The notes under the pieces: generated by a model
Database searches by the model: none
What the model was told of the DNA's origin: nothing
What the model saw: the letters and a program-made list of their open reading frames with translations, nothing else
Shown here: in pieces, positions 27,042 through 40,752 of the stretch
Layout: each line of letters starts with the position of its first letter
How positions within the stretch are numbered: position 1 is the stretch's first letter
Program-made: the position numbers and the translations under genes
Assembly (NCBI GenBank): GCA_030646295.1
Contig: JAUSND010000016.1
Span: 496,001 to 560,000 of the forward strand
Direction: 5' to 3'
Length of the DNA: 64,000 nt
From: Moraxellaceae bacterium
GTDB lineage: Bacteria > Pseudomonadota > Gammaproteobacteria > Pseudomonadales > Moraxellaceae

Positions 27042-28271
27042 TCAACTTGAAAGCCGATCAATATCAAGGCTGACATCCAGCGCAGCGCAGCCAATAAAAT
27101 CAGGCTTTTTCATGTTAATAACATGAAACAACAATGCATAATCACGCCACTCGTAATTGGTATCCAGATGCGAATCAAACCTCGATAACGACAGTGCAAT
27201 CGAGTAATTCCCTTTACCAAGATTAACCGGAAAGGCAAAGCGATATACAATGCGCTCGCCACTCACGAGATTTTCAAGAGGGCTATGCAACCTATGCGTG
27301 TTGACGCCATACATTGCCTGACCCATGCGATCCTTGATCATGAAGCCTAGCACAAGACGACTGATTGGCTTTTTTACATCAACCGTAATTTCCAGAGTTA
27401 CGTTACTGCCAACCTCAACAACATCAACTCGTACGCCATTGGCATCAAGTAAAGCGATGTCAGCAAACCCTGCCTCTCCAGTGCCTGAAATGGTACGAAC
27501 CTTCCCGTTTTCCAGTAGCTCCTGCCGGACGGTTTGCTGCTCTTTTTCCGCCAACATGGCGCTATAGAAATCCATAACCTCTTCTGGCGGTCCTGCTTTC
27601 TCAAGGCGCCCATTTGCCAACAGGATGGCGCTGTCGCAAAGACTCTGTATGGCTTGCCTGTCATGCGAGACAATCAGCAATGTAGTGCCCGCCATGCGGA
27701 ACTCACGAATCCTGGCAAAGCTCTTGTGCTGAAAATAGGCATCGCCAACCGACAGGGCCTCATCCACTATCAATACATCTGGCCGACGTGCCGTTGCCAC
27801 ACTGAATGCCAGTCGCATCTGCATGCCACTGGAATAGGTTCTTACTGGCTCGTCCATATACGGGCCAATTTCAGCAAACGACTCGATATCAGGCATGAGC
27901 AAGTGCAGTTCGTCCATACTCATGCCAAGTAACTGCCCGGCCATATACACATTTTGTCTGCCCGTGAAGTCCGGGTGAAAACCCATACCCAGCTCCAGCA
28001 AGGCAGCCACCCTGCCCTGAATCTGGATACTCCCGGTCGTCGGCTGTGTTGTGCCCGTAATCATTTTCAACAACGTGCTTTTGCCAGCACCATTAATCCC
28101 GATAATGCCTAGTGCCTCACCCGGACTAACATGAAACGATACGTCTTCCAGCACCCAGTGCAACTGATGCCGTTGGCGTAAAAATGGCAGCACCCACTCC
28201 GCCAGTCTCGACCAGCGCGTGGGGTAGTGCCTGTAAGCCTTGCCTACCTGATTAACGTGAATGCTACCCAT
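27042..28271 (-). CDS. wzt: O-polysaccharide ABC transporter ATP-binding protein Wzt
   Basis: 409 residues. ATPase domain: Walker A GINGAGKST at 58-66, signature YSSGMQMRLAFS, Walker B VLIVDEAL. The C-terminal domain (about 260-409) is the Wzt-type beta-sandwich, which in ABC-exported O antigens binds the finished, end-modified glycan before export. Its presence fits the two methyltransferases in the operon. Pairs with Wzm to export the completed polysaccharide across the inner membrane. ATG at 28271 overlaps the wzm stop by 1 base (TGATG); the TTG one codon earlier is less likely. Confidence 0.93.
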   Translation of the reverse strand: MGSIHVNQVGKAYRHYPTRWSRLAEWVLPFLRQRHQLHWVLEDVSFHVSPGEALGIIGINGAGKSTLLKMITGTTQPTTGSIQIQGRVAALLELGMGFHPDFTGRQNVYMAGQLLGMSMDELHLLMPDIESFAEIGPYMDEPVRTYSSGMQMRLAFSVATARRPDVLIVDEALSVGDAYFQHKSFARIREFRMAGTTLLIVSHDRQAIQSLCDSAILLANGRLEKAGPPEEVMDFYSAMLAEKEQQTVRQELLENGKVRTISGTGEAGFADIALLDANGVRVDVVEVGSNVTLEITVDVKKPISRLVLGFMIKDRMGQAMYGVNTHRLHSPLENLVSGERIVYRFAFPVNLGKGNYSIALSLSRFDSHLDTNYEWRDYALLFHVINMKKPDFIGCAALDVSLDIDRLSS

Positions 28272-29068
28272 CAAAGTTCATCCACCATTTCGCCGGAGCG
28301 CTTACGGAACAAGCGCATGGCAAATACACATAATGCAACTGCAATCAGCAAGGGTGGCAACAGTGTTGACCAGACGGGCCACAAGCCATAAACAAAAACG
28401 CCTTGATATGCCGCAATCAATGGCGCCATTGGATTGGCATCAATGAACGGCTTTACTCTTTCAGGGAGCACGGTCAGTGGGTACACGATAGGCGTAAACC
28501 AGAACCAGAATTGCAACAAGATCCCCATGAACTGCCCAACATCACGAAAAAAGACATTGAGCACACCAAGAATAATGCCAAAGCCAATCGAAAAAATGAT
28601 CTGGATAAGTAAAACCGGAATTACAGCAAGCAATACCCAGCCAGGAAAATTATCTGTGATCAGCAAAAAAACCATGAATATTGATAAAATTATTGCAAAG
28701 TTAATCCCGGCATTAATCACAACAATCAATGGCAAACAAATACGTGGAAAACTAAGCTTTTTGATCAGATTGGCATTTTCAAGAAATACTGACTGGCTTC
28801 GGTTTATTACCTCTGCAAAAAAACCCCAGGCCAGAACACCTGCACACAGATAAATACTGTAAGCCAGATTATTTTCAACACCAGGTAGTCGAGCACGCAT
28901 CAACTGGGAAAATATGACGGTATAAACAATGATCATGGAAAGTGGATTGAGAACTGTCCAGGCCGCGCCCAACAAAGAGTTCCGGTAACGAGTCTGAAAT
29001 TCCCGCTTGACGCTTCCAATAACAAAACCGCGGTAATTCCATACCGCTCGCGCCATTCCAGCTGCCAT
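28271..29068 (-). CDS. wzm: O-polysaccharide ABC transporter permease Wzm
   Basis: 265 residues, ABC-2 type permease with six hydrophobic segments and the family's N-terminal cytoplasmic FQTRYRNSLLGAAWTVLNPL stretch that couples to the ATPase. Works with Wzt. Start ATG overlaps the wbpW stop by one base (TAATG). Confidence 0.93.
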   Translation of the reverse strand: MAAGMARAVWNYRGFVIGSVKREFQTRYRNSLLGAAWTVLNPLSMIIVYTVIFSQLMRARLPGVENNLAYSIYLCAGVLAWGFFAEVINRSQSVFLENANLIKKLSFPRICLPLIVVINAGINFAIILSIFMVFLLITDNFPGWVLLAVIPVLLIQIIFSIGFGIILGVLNVFFRDVGQFMGILLQFWFWFTPIVYPLTVLPERVKPFIDANPMAPLIAAYQGVFVYGLWPVWSTLLPPLLIAVALCVFAMRLFRKRSGEMVDEL

Positions 29069-30507
29069 TACTGCACCCTGCCGTATTGATCCTCAAACCT
29101 GACAATATCGTCTTCCCCAAGGTACTCGCCACTCTGTACTTCGATCATCACCAGGTCGACCACCCCCGGGTTTTCAAGACGATGCATGTGGCCCGCAGGA
29201 ATGAATGTCGACTCATTGATATTGATCAGGCGCTGCTCTGTGCCATTAACCACTTTGGCCATACCCTGCACGACAATCCAGTGCTCGCTGCGATGATGGT
29301 GCATTTGTAGCGAAAGTGCGGCACCTGGCTTGACCACGATGCGCTTGATTTTAAACCTGGCCCCTTCCTCCAGTACGGTATAAGTCCCCCAGGGCCGCGA
29401 CACGGTCCGGTGCAGGCGGTAGGCATCATGCCGTTCCAGCTTCAGGCGCCGGGCAACCTGACGTACTTCCTGTGCATGGTCCACATGTGCCACTAAAACG
29501 GCATCCGCAGTCTCTACTACAATCAGATCGTTGACACCTACAGTGGCAACGAGACGCCCTTGGCTTTGCACATAGGTATTACGGCTATTAACAAAAATTG
29601 CATCGCCCAGGGCCCTGTTCTGCTCGGCATCTGGAGCAACCAGTTCACGCAGTACATTCCAGGAACCTATGTCACTCCAGTCAAAGCAGGCCGGCACAAC
29701 AGCCACCTGAGCCGAACGCTCCATTACCGCGTAGTCGATGGAAATATCCGGTAGTGCAGAAAATGCCTCACCATGCAACTCATGCAGCAGTGTTCCGCTG
29801 TTATTCTGTAACGAGCTCAATGCCACACAGTTACGCGCCTTTTCAAGCAAATCAGGCGCATGAGTCTGTAATTCCCCGATCAGGCTGGCTGCTGTAAAGC
29901 AGAACATGCCCGAATTCCACAAAAACCGGCCACTATCAATATACTGCTGAGCCGTAGCCATATCTGGCTTTTCTACAAAGCGCAGCACCTGGCACCCGCC
30001 ACGATCATCAAGCTGCGCACCAACCTCGATATAGCCAAACCCGGTTTCTGGTGCAGTCGGCTTGATGCCATAAGTGACCAGATGGCCCTGCCGGGCAAGA
30101 GCCGTGGCATGCTCGGTTGCAATCTTGAATCCTGACAAATCATGAATCAGATGGTCCGCTGCCATCACTACAAGGACAACATCATCCCCATGCTCGGCCG
30201 CCAGCATCAATGCAGCAACAGCGATGGCAGGGGCAGTATTTCGCCCTTGTGGCTCAAGCAGGAACCGCGCACGACGCCCTGTCAGCCTGGCCTCGGCGAA
30301 ATGATCACGACTTTCGAAGTAGTGCTCACGATTGGTAACCGTAACAATCTCACCGCTTTCAGGCACGAGTGTCGCTGCACGCAAATAGGTTTTCAGCAGC
30401 AATGACTGACCGTCAGGCAAACGCATGAAAGGCTTTGGATGATCCTCACGCGATACTGGCCACAGGCGTGTACCTGCACCTCCGGAAAGAATGACGGGAA
30501 CAATCAT
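29068..30507 (-). CDS. wbpW: Bifunctional mannose-1-phosphate guanylyltransferase / mannose-6-phosphate isomerase
   Basis: 479 residues, type II PMI. The N-terminal nucleotidyltransferase has LSGGAGTRLWPVSRE near residue 8 and FVEKPD near 175; the C-terminal cupin isomerase starts at SRPWGTYTVLEEG (about 365) with the metal-binding MHHHRSEHW motif. It makes mannose-6-phosphate and GDP-mannose, the precursor for GDP-D-rhamnose. The P. aeruginosa copy in this position is WbpW; algA/manC homologs are hard to tell apart by sequence alone, so the symbol is positional. Confidence 0.93.
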   Translation of the reverse strand: MIVPVILSGGAGTRLWPVSREDHPKPFMRLPDGQSLLLKTYLRAATLVPESGEIVTVTNREHYFESRDHFAEARLTGRRARFLLEPQGRNTAPAIAVAALMLAAEHGDDVVLVVMAADHLIHDLSGFKIATEHATALARQGHLVTYGIKPTAPETGFGYIEVGAQLDDRGGCQVLRFVEKPDMATAQQYIDSGRFLWNSGMFCFTAASLIGELQTHAPDLLEKARNCVALSSLQNNSGTLLHELHGEAFSALPDISIDYAVMERSAQVAVVPACFDWSDIGSWNVLRELVAPDAEQNRALGDAIFVNSRNTYVQSQGRLVATVGVNDLIVVETADAVLVAHVDHAQEVRQVARRLKLERHDAYRLHRTVSRPWGTYTVLEEGARFKIKRIVVKPGAALSLQMHHHRSEHWIVVQGMAKVVNGTEQRLININESTFIPAGHMHRLENPGVVDLVMIEVQSGEYLGEDDIVRFEDQYGRVQ

Positions 30508-30513
30508 GACCGC

Positions 30514-32399
<1,886 letters not shown>

Positions 32400-32616
32400 C
32401 CTTTCCTATCATTGGCTGCCGTCCACCACCCCGCGGGCAGCTACTCCCTGCTCGTGAATGGCGGCTTTCTTCTGCTCAACACCCGATAGAACGGCTTTTG
32501 TGCACAGGAAAATGGCCTGCGAAGACTACTAGAAACCAGAGGGACAATAAAGACGAAATCGGTCATCTCTTGCCGGGTCGGTCACAAATCAGCAACGACC
32601 GACCAGTCTCAGACGA

Positions 32617-34671
<2,055 letters not shown>

Positions 34672-34823
34672 TCAATACAAGTGCACACTTCAGTCATTGC
34701 CGGGAGCTGCACCACTCCACACAATCAGCATGACTCATGATCCCCAGACGTTAGTCGTCCGGGGTCAGATGCCTCAATAACTCAAGATGACAAGTTCTTA
34801 TCCCTTGCCAAGAGTAAAGCCGC

Positions 34824-35843
34824 ATGAAGATTGGTGATATTGCGTCCCATACTGTGCTTCTTCTGCTTCGGGCAGCAGAGGCAGAGGGAGCATCGCCAGA
34901 GCTCTTGATGGCCCGGGTCGGACTGACACCCGCCCAACTGAGGGACCCGGACTCGCGAATCGGCCTGACTGAACTGATGAAGCTTGGGGCTGCCGCCATA
35001 CGTGAAACCGGAAAGCCCGGGATCGGACTTCTCATGGGGGAGCTTTGCAGGGTCAGCGACATGGGCCTTCCCGGCCTGCTGGCGATGACAAGTCCCACGC
35101 TGGGTGAGGCGCTGGACACATTGACGCGGTTTGAGCCGCTTAACGGCAGGTGCTATCGCGGCGTATCCACCTATGCCCCTCAGCTGCCAGCGGCCATTTT
35201 CTATTCCATCGCCCCCTATAATGAATACAACCGCTTCGTGGTGGACAGTGTGCTTGGCTCATGGAAAACACTGGCCGAAACCCTTACAGGTGAGTCCGAT
35301 CTCGTGGCCGAGGTTCATATCGAGTTCCCGGCCCCCGATTACGCAGCGCTTTATGAACCCTTTTTCCGGGCGCCGGTAACATTCGGGCGCCCGGAAAGCC
35401 GTCTTGTACTGAAACCGGAGGCCGCTGGGCTTCCCATCCGGGAGGCCCAGCCCCTGGTGCACTTACAGCTACTCGGGCTGGCACAGACACACCTTAAAAA
35501 GCTGGAAGTGAACGACACCTTCAACGGCAGGGTCCAACAGATACTGGGCCCACTCCTGCATGGCCAAGCCCCCACGCTCGAATCCACCGCCGAGCGTCTT
35601 GGACTGCCAGACTGGACGTTACGCCGCAAACTGAAAGAAGAAGGCACCACCTTTCAGGCGCTGCTGGACTCCATGCGAAAGGACCTTGCCCTGGGCTACA
35701 TGCGGGACACCCAGATGAGCTTTGGCGAAATCGCCTTTGTGCTGGGCTTCTCCACCCCTGGTGCCTTTCAACGGGCATTCAAGCGCTGGACTGGCGAAAC
35801 GCCAGGGGAGCATCGCAAGAGAACCCGCCTGACCTCGTGCTGA
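34824..35843 (+). CDS. AraC-family transcriptional regulator (OruR/ArgR-like architecture)
   Basis: 339 residues. N-terminal effector-type domain of the AraC 'arabinose-binding domain' group (about 15-200) and a C-terminal AraC double helix-turn-helix (about 240-335) with LGLPDWTLRRKLKEEG and IAFVLGFSTPGAFQRAFKRW. Divergent from fadH with 179 bp between starts; the gap contains an imperfect inverted repeat at 34742-34764 (CCCC-GAC/GTC-GGGG) that could be an operator. By position it may control fadH, perhaps in response to a fatty acid-derived signal; that is inference. Confidence 0.88.
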   Translation: MKIGDIASHTVLLLLRAAEAEGASPELLMARVGLTPAQLRDPDSRIGLTELMKLGAAAIRETGKPGIGLLMGELCRVSDMGLPGLLAMTSPTLGEALDTLTRFEPLNGRCYRGVSTYAPQLPAAIFYSIAPYNEYNRFVVDSVLGSWKTLAETLTGESDLVAEVHIEFPAPDYAALYEPFFRAPVTFGRPESRLVLKPEAAGLPIREAQPLVHLQLLGLAQTHLKKLEVNDTFNGRVQQILGPLLHGQAPTLESTAERLGLPDWTLRRKLKEEGTTFQALLDSMRKDLALGYMRDTQMSFGEIAFVLGFSTPGAFQRAFKRWTGETPGEHRKRTRLTSC

Positions 35844-35995
35844 CCATCCTTCCATGTCATGAATCATGCCTGCCATCGGCAGACTGTCCCTTTATGTGAA
35901 CTCGCATTGCAACCAGAGCGACTAGCAGCCAATCTTGTCCGTGAACCACAATCATCCGTGTGCCCACACCCATAACAATCCGGACATCCAACATC

Positions 35996-38602
35996 ATGAA
36001 AAGACGCGACTTTCTTCGTCTCGGTGGTTTCCTGACCGTATCGGTCACCTCCTCGGCAATTACGGGTTGTTCATGGTTTGATGATGACGAGAGTGCGCCA
36101 GGCACAACTCCGTCGATGCCAGACAAGGCCACCGGCAGCAACTGGAAGTTTCCGCAAAGCATCGCCTCTGCCGATCCGCAACCTGACAGCATTATCCTGT
36201 GGACGCGCGTTACCCCGGCAACACTCGCCGTGACCGCCAGCAGCAACACCAACGTTTCTATAAAGCTGCTCGTTACCAGTGATGACGTCAGTGCCTCACT
36301 TCAAACTGATACCGACATATCAGGCAATGTTCTTGTCGCCAATGTACGGCTGCCTTCGTATGCCGAGTTTGACAACACCATCAGGCATAAACTGACCGGA
36401 CTTGAGTCGGGCAAGATTTATTATTACCAGTTTGTTGCTGGCTCCGTCAGAAGCAAAGTCGGCCGATTCAAGACGGCTCCTGCCGTCACTGACAGCAACC
36501 CTGTCAAATTCATTTTCATGAGCTGTCAGGACTGGAGCGCCAATCACTGGGCCGCCTTCAGCCAGATCATTGCAGACGACACAACACCCGCCACACCGGA
36601 TATTGATTTTCTGGTGCATCTGGGTGACTACATTTACGAAACCAACGCCTACAGCAGCAATGACACCGAGTCCGGTCACACTGCCCCGGTTCTGCCCAAA
36701 GGTGCACTGCTGCCTGACGATACAAGCAAGTATGCCGCCAATCTCGCGGACTACCGCTACCTCTACAAGCTTTATCGCTCCGACCCGAAAATCCAGGCTG
36801 TTCACGAACGCTTCCCGATGATTGCCGTCTGGGACGACCACGAGTTTTCTGATGACAGCTGGCAAGCATCAGAAACCTACAGCAACGCCAACACCTCACA
36901 ACCCACCCGCCGGCGTAATGCCAACCAGGCATGGTTTGAGTTCATGCCGGCCGACATTGATTTTTCGAAATCCACGACAGGGTTCCAGAATATCCGCATC
37001 TACCGGGACCTGAAGTTCGGAACAGCCATGCACTTGGTCATGACGGATGAACGCCTCTACAAATCGGACCACCTTATTGCGGAAACCACGCTCAATCCGC
37101 CCGTCACCGGCACTGCAATCGGCCGGATAAACTCCCGCTATCTTGCTCCGGAAGAAACACTCAAGTTCATCGAAAACCAGAAAGCGGCGGCGAGCACAGA
37201 TCCGCTTGCGAATATAAGCATTCTGGGCAGCACACAGCGCCAGTGGTGGAAAGACACCATGTCATCCTCTACGTCGACCTGGAAAATATGGGGAAATGAG
37301 GTTTCGCTGCTGCGCATGGGATTGAACGGCACAAACGCCATTGCAACACTGGTCGCCATTAATGAGGTCCCATCCCTGATCACGGACATCACGGATACCG
37401 CAAGCACGACTACCGGCGGAAACATCCCGAAAGCTGCCGCCATCATTGGTGCCACTGCATTCGGCGCTGATGCAGGCATAGCGGCGACGGCAGCAGATGA
37501 CATCTTCACCAGCGACTCCGGTGGTGGAACCGATCTGGACAAGACTGCGGCGGCCATCAGCGCCGGACTGACGGCGGCACAGGCAGAGGTTGCCGTCGCT
37601 GCATTTGACAGTGGCGAAACCGGTACCACCGAAGCAGCAGAAACCATTGCCTACGATTTCATCAAGCCTGATGTACAGGCCAACACCCTGACTTCAACCT
37701 TCTTTATCAACAGCCTGTTTGGGTCATTCGTCAGCCTTGTCTCGCCCTTCTTCAAAAAATTCATGCTCAATGCTGATCAATGGGACGGGTATCGCAGGGA
37801 GCGTACCGAGCTGCTGAACCATCTGCTGAGCAATAGCATCCAGAATGTGGTGGCCGTCACTGGAGACATTCATGCCTTTTTTGCCGGAGAGGTCTACAAC
37901 GAGTTTCCGGGAGAAATCCTGACCGTTGACGGCGCAGGCAAAGAAGCAACATCGTCACCTGTTGCACCAGCAAGCCTTGCCGGAACACCGGTCATGGTAG
38001 ATCTGGTAACTGCAGGCATCAGCTCGACATCATGGTTCAGCTATATCAAGGGTGCAGCAGACTCACTCGACCCGTTCAATGCACTCATTGGCAGACTGGT
38101 GTACATGAATCTGACAGTGGCCGCGAGTGGCGCACTGCCCGAGTTCACACTGAGCCTTAACTTTCTCGACTACTCCATGGGACGGTCCATTTCCACCAAC
38201 AAGGCGATTGCGGCCACCCAGCTTGCCAGTCAGCTGACCGATCAGCTGAAGCGGAAGCTTGCGGAACTGGGCGTTGCCGATGCTGATATCGACAGTACCA
38301 CTGCAACCTATATTGCCGACATCGCGGCTACCGCCAGCAACCCGGCCTCAACCATGGCCAGTGCAGTCCGTTTTGCCCAGCAATTCTCCATTCTCGGCGC
38401 TGAAACCAACCCGTGGCTGGCACATCTGGATACGGAGGCACAAGGCTATGCGGTTGTAACCGCCGGCACCGGCAATCTTGAGTGCAGGTTCAGAAAAGTG
38501 AATCCTCTCGTAGGTACCGCAGCACCCTCTGCCGCGCGCATCATCCAGAATGAGACGGTGGCGACAATCACCGCAGGCAGCACCAGCCTCTCATTTTCCT
38601 GA
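35996..38602 (+). CDS. PhoD-family metallophosphatase, Tat-exported lipoprotein, with Ala-rich insertion
   Basis: 868 residues. The N terminus KRRDFLRLGGF is a twin-arginine signal and ITGC at the end of the hydrophobic stretch is a lipobox, with Ser after the Cys, which predicts an outer-membrane-anchored lipoprotein. A PhoD N-terminal beta domain (SIASADPQPDSIILWTRV) precedes the metallophosphatase core: HLGDYIYE, WDDHEFSDDSW and AVTGDIHAF. Residues about 445-560 are an Ala/Thr/Gly/Asp-rich insertion not typical of PhoD, and a further Ala-rich stretch lies near 755-800. Likely a secreted phosphodiesterase or phosphomonoesterase for phosphorus scavenging. Followed by a strong terminator. Confidence 0.88.
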   Translation: MKRRDFLRLGGFLTVSVTSSAITGCSWFDDDESAPGTTPSMPDKATGSNWKFPQSIASADPQPDSIILWTRVTPATLAVTASSNTNVSIKLLVTSDDVSASLQTDTDISGNVLVANVRLPSYAEFDNTIRHKLTGLESGKIYYYQFVAGSVRSKVGRFKTAPAVTDSNPVKFIFMSCQDWSANHWAAFSQIIADDTTPATPDIDFLVHLGDYIYETNAYSSNDTESGHTAPVLPKGALLPDDTSKYAANLADYRYLYKLYRSDPKIQAVHERFPMIAVWDDHEFSDDSWQASETYSNANTSQPTRRRNANQAWFEFMPADIDFSKSTTGFQNIRIYRDLKFGTAMHLVMTDERLYKSDHLIAETTLNPPVTGTAIGRINSRYLAPEETLKFIENQKAAASTDPLANISILGSTQRQWWKDTMSSSTSTWKIWGNEVSLLRMGLNGTNAIATLVAINEVPSLITDITDTASTTTGGNIPKAAAIIGATAFGADAGIAATAADDIFTSDSGGGTDLDKTAAAISAGLTAAQAEVAVAAFDSGETGTTEAAETIAYDFIKPDVQANTLTSTFFINSLFGSFVSLVSPFFKKFMLNADQWDGYRRERTELLNHLLSNSIQNVVAVTGDIHAFFAGEVYNEFPGEILTVDGAGKEATSSPVAPASLAGTPVMVDLVTAGISSTSWFSYIKGAADSLDPFNALIGRLVYMNLTVAASGALPEFTLSLNFLDYSMGRSISTNKAIAATQLASQLTDQLKRKLAELGVADADIDSTTATYIADIAATASNPASTMASAVRFAQQFSILGAETNPWLAHLDTEAQGYAVVTAGTGNLECRFRKVNPLVGTAAPSAARIIQNETVATITAGSTSLSFS

Positions 38603-38612
38603 ACCACGTCCA

Positions 38613-38642
38613 TGAAAAAGCCCGCATCTGCGGGCTTTTTCA
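38613..38642. terminator. Bidirectional Rho-independent terminator
   Basis: A 12-bp stem (TGAAAAAGCCCG and complement) with a 6-base loop, A-rich on one side and T-rich on the other. It can end the PhoD gene (+) and the small ORF at 38664-38756 (-), which converge on it. Confidence 0.85.
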
Positions 38643-38663
38643 TTTCAGTAATCCTGCGGGCAC

Positions 38664-38756
38664 TCACATCTCGATAGCGTCGCCACCAAGGTCGGCCTCA
38701 TCGGCAGGCATCTCATCCTGCTCCAGCCACTCTTCACGAAACTCAATCATTTCCAT
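38664..38756 (-). CDS. Small acidic 30-residue protein, function unknown
   Basis: 30 codons starting MEMIEFREEWLEQ and ending DAIEM, strongly acidic (about 11 Asp/Glu). Supported by AGAGG 9 bases before the ATG, by a sensible stop just before the bidirectional terminator and by the absence of another gene in this 266-bp gap. No family is recognised; conservation at the protein level in relatives would be decisive. Confidence 0.45.
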   Translation of the reverse strand: MEMIEFREEWLEQDEMPADEADLGGDAIEM

Positions 38757-38868
38757 CGCGGGTTTCCTCTTTTCTCTTTTCGTCTCTTTGTAGTGGCATT
38801 AAAACTGCCGCAGATGACGATTTGATGAAAGTTGGAAAACGTTTCGAAATGTTGTGTTTTGTGTCCTG

Positions 38869-39462
38869 CTACAGCACCTGCTGGCCCGCCAGGGGATTGA
38901 TGAAACGCTCTCCCCGCTTTAGCCGCTCATAGAGCTCGGGGTCAGGCCACTCATTGCGGACCTGATCAGAAAAGACAATCGAGGCCAGTGGAATCTCACC
39001 CATGCGGGGATTAAGGACATCCTCCCGGAAGCACTGGGCATAGCCTGTAGCGGTTTCGTGCACGATGATGGACTGCAGAGTGACGTCAGCCTCACCGTTG
39101 CGCATGTCCGTCTGCTTGAGCACCGCATCAGCCAGAACAAAGAAAAGACGGGAGAACTGCTCGGCAGAGGGCGAAATGGGCAGGGCAATCCAGCGGGCAC
39201 TGAAGGCCCTGCACGCCTCGATATAGGCTGCATCGTCCTTGTCCCAGAAGCAGATGGCATGATCAAAACTGTCGATCAGGGTACGGATATGCCCCTTCAT
39301 CAAACCAAAGTCGTAGACCATCTGGCCATGGTCAAGTGCATGCGCCTCCAGGATCACCTCGACCTTGTAGCTGTGCCCGTGAATGGAGCGGCTGCAGCGG
39401 TCGCTGGTGCAGTTGCGCACGACATGGGCGTTCTCGAAACCGAAGAGTTTGCGGATGAGCAT
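38869..39462 (-). CDS. 6-carboxytetrahydropterin synthase / PTPS-like (QueD family)
   Basis: 197 residues, longer than usual QueD (120-150). Zinc-binding histidines H13, H28 and H30 (AHVV and HGHSY), the catalytic Cys at C23, MVYDFGLMK, SFDHAIC and HETATGYAQC are all present. QueD makes 6-carboxy-tetrahydropterin for queuosine; a related family makes 6-pyruvoyl-tetrahydropterin. The extra ~45 C-terminal residues (from about 150) are not found in short QueD. Start at 39462 is chosen for AGAGG 9 bases upstream and the MLIRKLFGFENAH beginning. Divergent from mdh. Confidence 0.86.
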   Translation of the reverse strand: MLIRKLFGFENAHVVRNCTSDRCSRSIHGHSYKVEVILEAHALDHGQMVYDFGLMKGHIRTLIDSFDHAICFWDKDDAAYIEACRAFSARWIALPISPSAEQFSRLFFVLADAVLKQTDMRNGEADVTLQSIIVHETATGYAQCFREDVLNPRMGEIPLASIVFSDQVRNEWPDPELYERLKRGERFINPLAGQQVL

Positions 39463-39664
39463 GACGGATAACCTCTGGAATGCCGCCCATTCTACACCAC
39501 TGGTGGCCGGATGGCGGTCGCATCCCTGCCCCGGCATGTGTACAATTCGCCCCGTTTGTTTCGGCTGCCTATCCGGCACCCGGGGGCATCCGGATTACCC
39601 GCCGGCATGCCCGAATTTGCTGGAGCGCCCGCTCCCTTACTTTTGAACCCCAGGAGTTTTCATC

Positions 39665-40651
39665 ATGAAGAAGCCCGTTCGCGTGGCCGTTACCGGCGCC
39701 GCCGGCCAGATTGGTTACAGCCTGCTGTTCCGTATCGCCTCTGGCGAGATGCTGGGCAAGGACCAGCCGGTAATCCTGCAGATGCTGGAAGTGCCGTTCG
39801 AGAAGGCCCAGGCCGCTCTCAAGGGCGTCATGATGGAACTGGAAGATTGTGCATTCCCGCTGCTGGCTGGCATGGTTGGAACCGATGATCCTGCCGTTGC
39901 CTTCAAGGATGCTGACTACGCCCTGCTCGTGGGTGCCCGTCCGCGTGGCCCCGGCATGGAGCGCAAGGACCTGTTGCTGGAAAACGCCAAGATCTTCACC
40001 GTCCAGGGCAAGGCCCTGAACGACGTCGCTTCGCGCAACGTGAAGGTGCTGGTGGTCGGCAACCCGGCCAACACCAACGCCTACATCGCCATGAAGTCGG
40101 CTCCGGACCTTCCCGCCAAGAACTTCACCGCCATGCTGCGTCTGGACCACAACCGTGCCCTGTCACAGATCGCTGCCAAGACCGGCAAGGCCGTGGCTGA
40201 CATCAAGAAGCTGGTTGTCTGGGGCAATCACTCCCCGACCATGTACGCCGACTACCGCTTTGCCACCATCAATGGCGAAGGCGTGAAGGCCATGATCAAC
40301 GACGAAGAGTGGAACAAGAACGCGTTCCTGCCGACCGTGGGCAAGCGTGGTGCAGCCATCATCGAAGCCCGTGGTCTGTCCTCGGCTGCTTCTGCTGCCA
40401 ACGCTGCCATCGACCATATGCGCGACTGGGCCCTGGGCACCAATGGCGAATGGGTCACCATGGGTATCCCGTCGGATGGCTCCTATGGCATTCCTGAAGG
40501 CATCATGTACGGTGTACCCGTCACTACTGCCAATGGCGAATACACCCGCGTGGAAGGCCTGGAAGTCGACGCCTTCTCCCGCGAGCGCATGGATTTCACC
40601 CTGAACGAGCTGCTGGAAGAACGTGAAGGCGTGAAGGATCTGCTGGGCTGA
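39665..40651 (+). CDS. mdh: NAD-dependent malate dehydrogenase
   Basis: 328 residues, the typical cytoplasmic-type bacterial MDH group ([15 protein letters not shown]). Oxidises L-malate to oxaloacetate in the TCA cycle. NAD loop at 11-20, substrate arginines in RPRGPGMER, catalytic His in WGNHSP. AGGAG precedes the ATG by 8 bases. Sequence and length are very like Acinetobacter Mdh. A strong terminator lies 21 bp after the stop. Codon use is strongly GC-ending, as for a highly expressed gene. Confidence 0.97.
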   Translation: MKKPVRVAVTGAAGQIGYSLLFRIASGEMLGKDQPVILQMLEVPFEKAQAALKGVMMELEDCAFPLLAGMVGTDDPAVAFKDADYALLVGARPRGPGMERKDLLLENAKIFTVQGKALNDVASRNVKVLVVGNPANTNAYIAMKSAPDLPAKNFTAMLRLDHNRALSQIAAKTGKAVADIKKLVVWGNHSPTMYADYRFATINGEGVKAMINDEEWNKNAFLPTVGKRGAAIIEARGLSSAASAANAAIDHMRDWALGTNGEWVTMGIPSDGSYGIPEGIMYGVPVTTANGEYTRVEGLEVDAFSRERMDFTLNELLEEREGVKDLLG

Positions 40652-40671
40652 TCTACGCGCCTGCAGACATG

Positions 40672-40710
40672 AAAAAGCCCGGCCCTTCTTGAAGATCGGC
40701 CGGGCTTTTT
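40672..40710. terminator. Bidirectional Rho-independent terminator of mdh and rraA
   Basis: 13-bp stem (AAAAAGCCCGGCC and complement) with a 13-base loop and a T run; mdh (+) and rraA (-) converge on it. Confidence 0.9.
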
Positions 40711-40752
40711 CTTTGGTGCTTTCCTGCGTGCCTTAATTTGGCGCCCGATAGG

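Noticed and set aside
32576-32604. Inverted repeat after fadH as a terminator
   Set aside because: Loop of 13 bases and no T run; listed only in the fadH entry.
39541-39546. TACAAT as a possible -10 box for mdh
   Set aside because: No convincing -35 element at the right distance.
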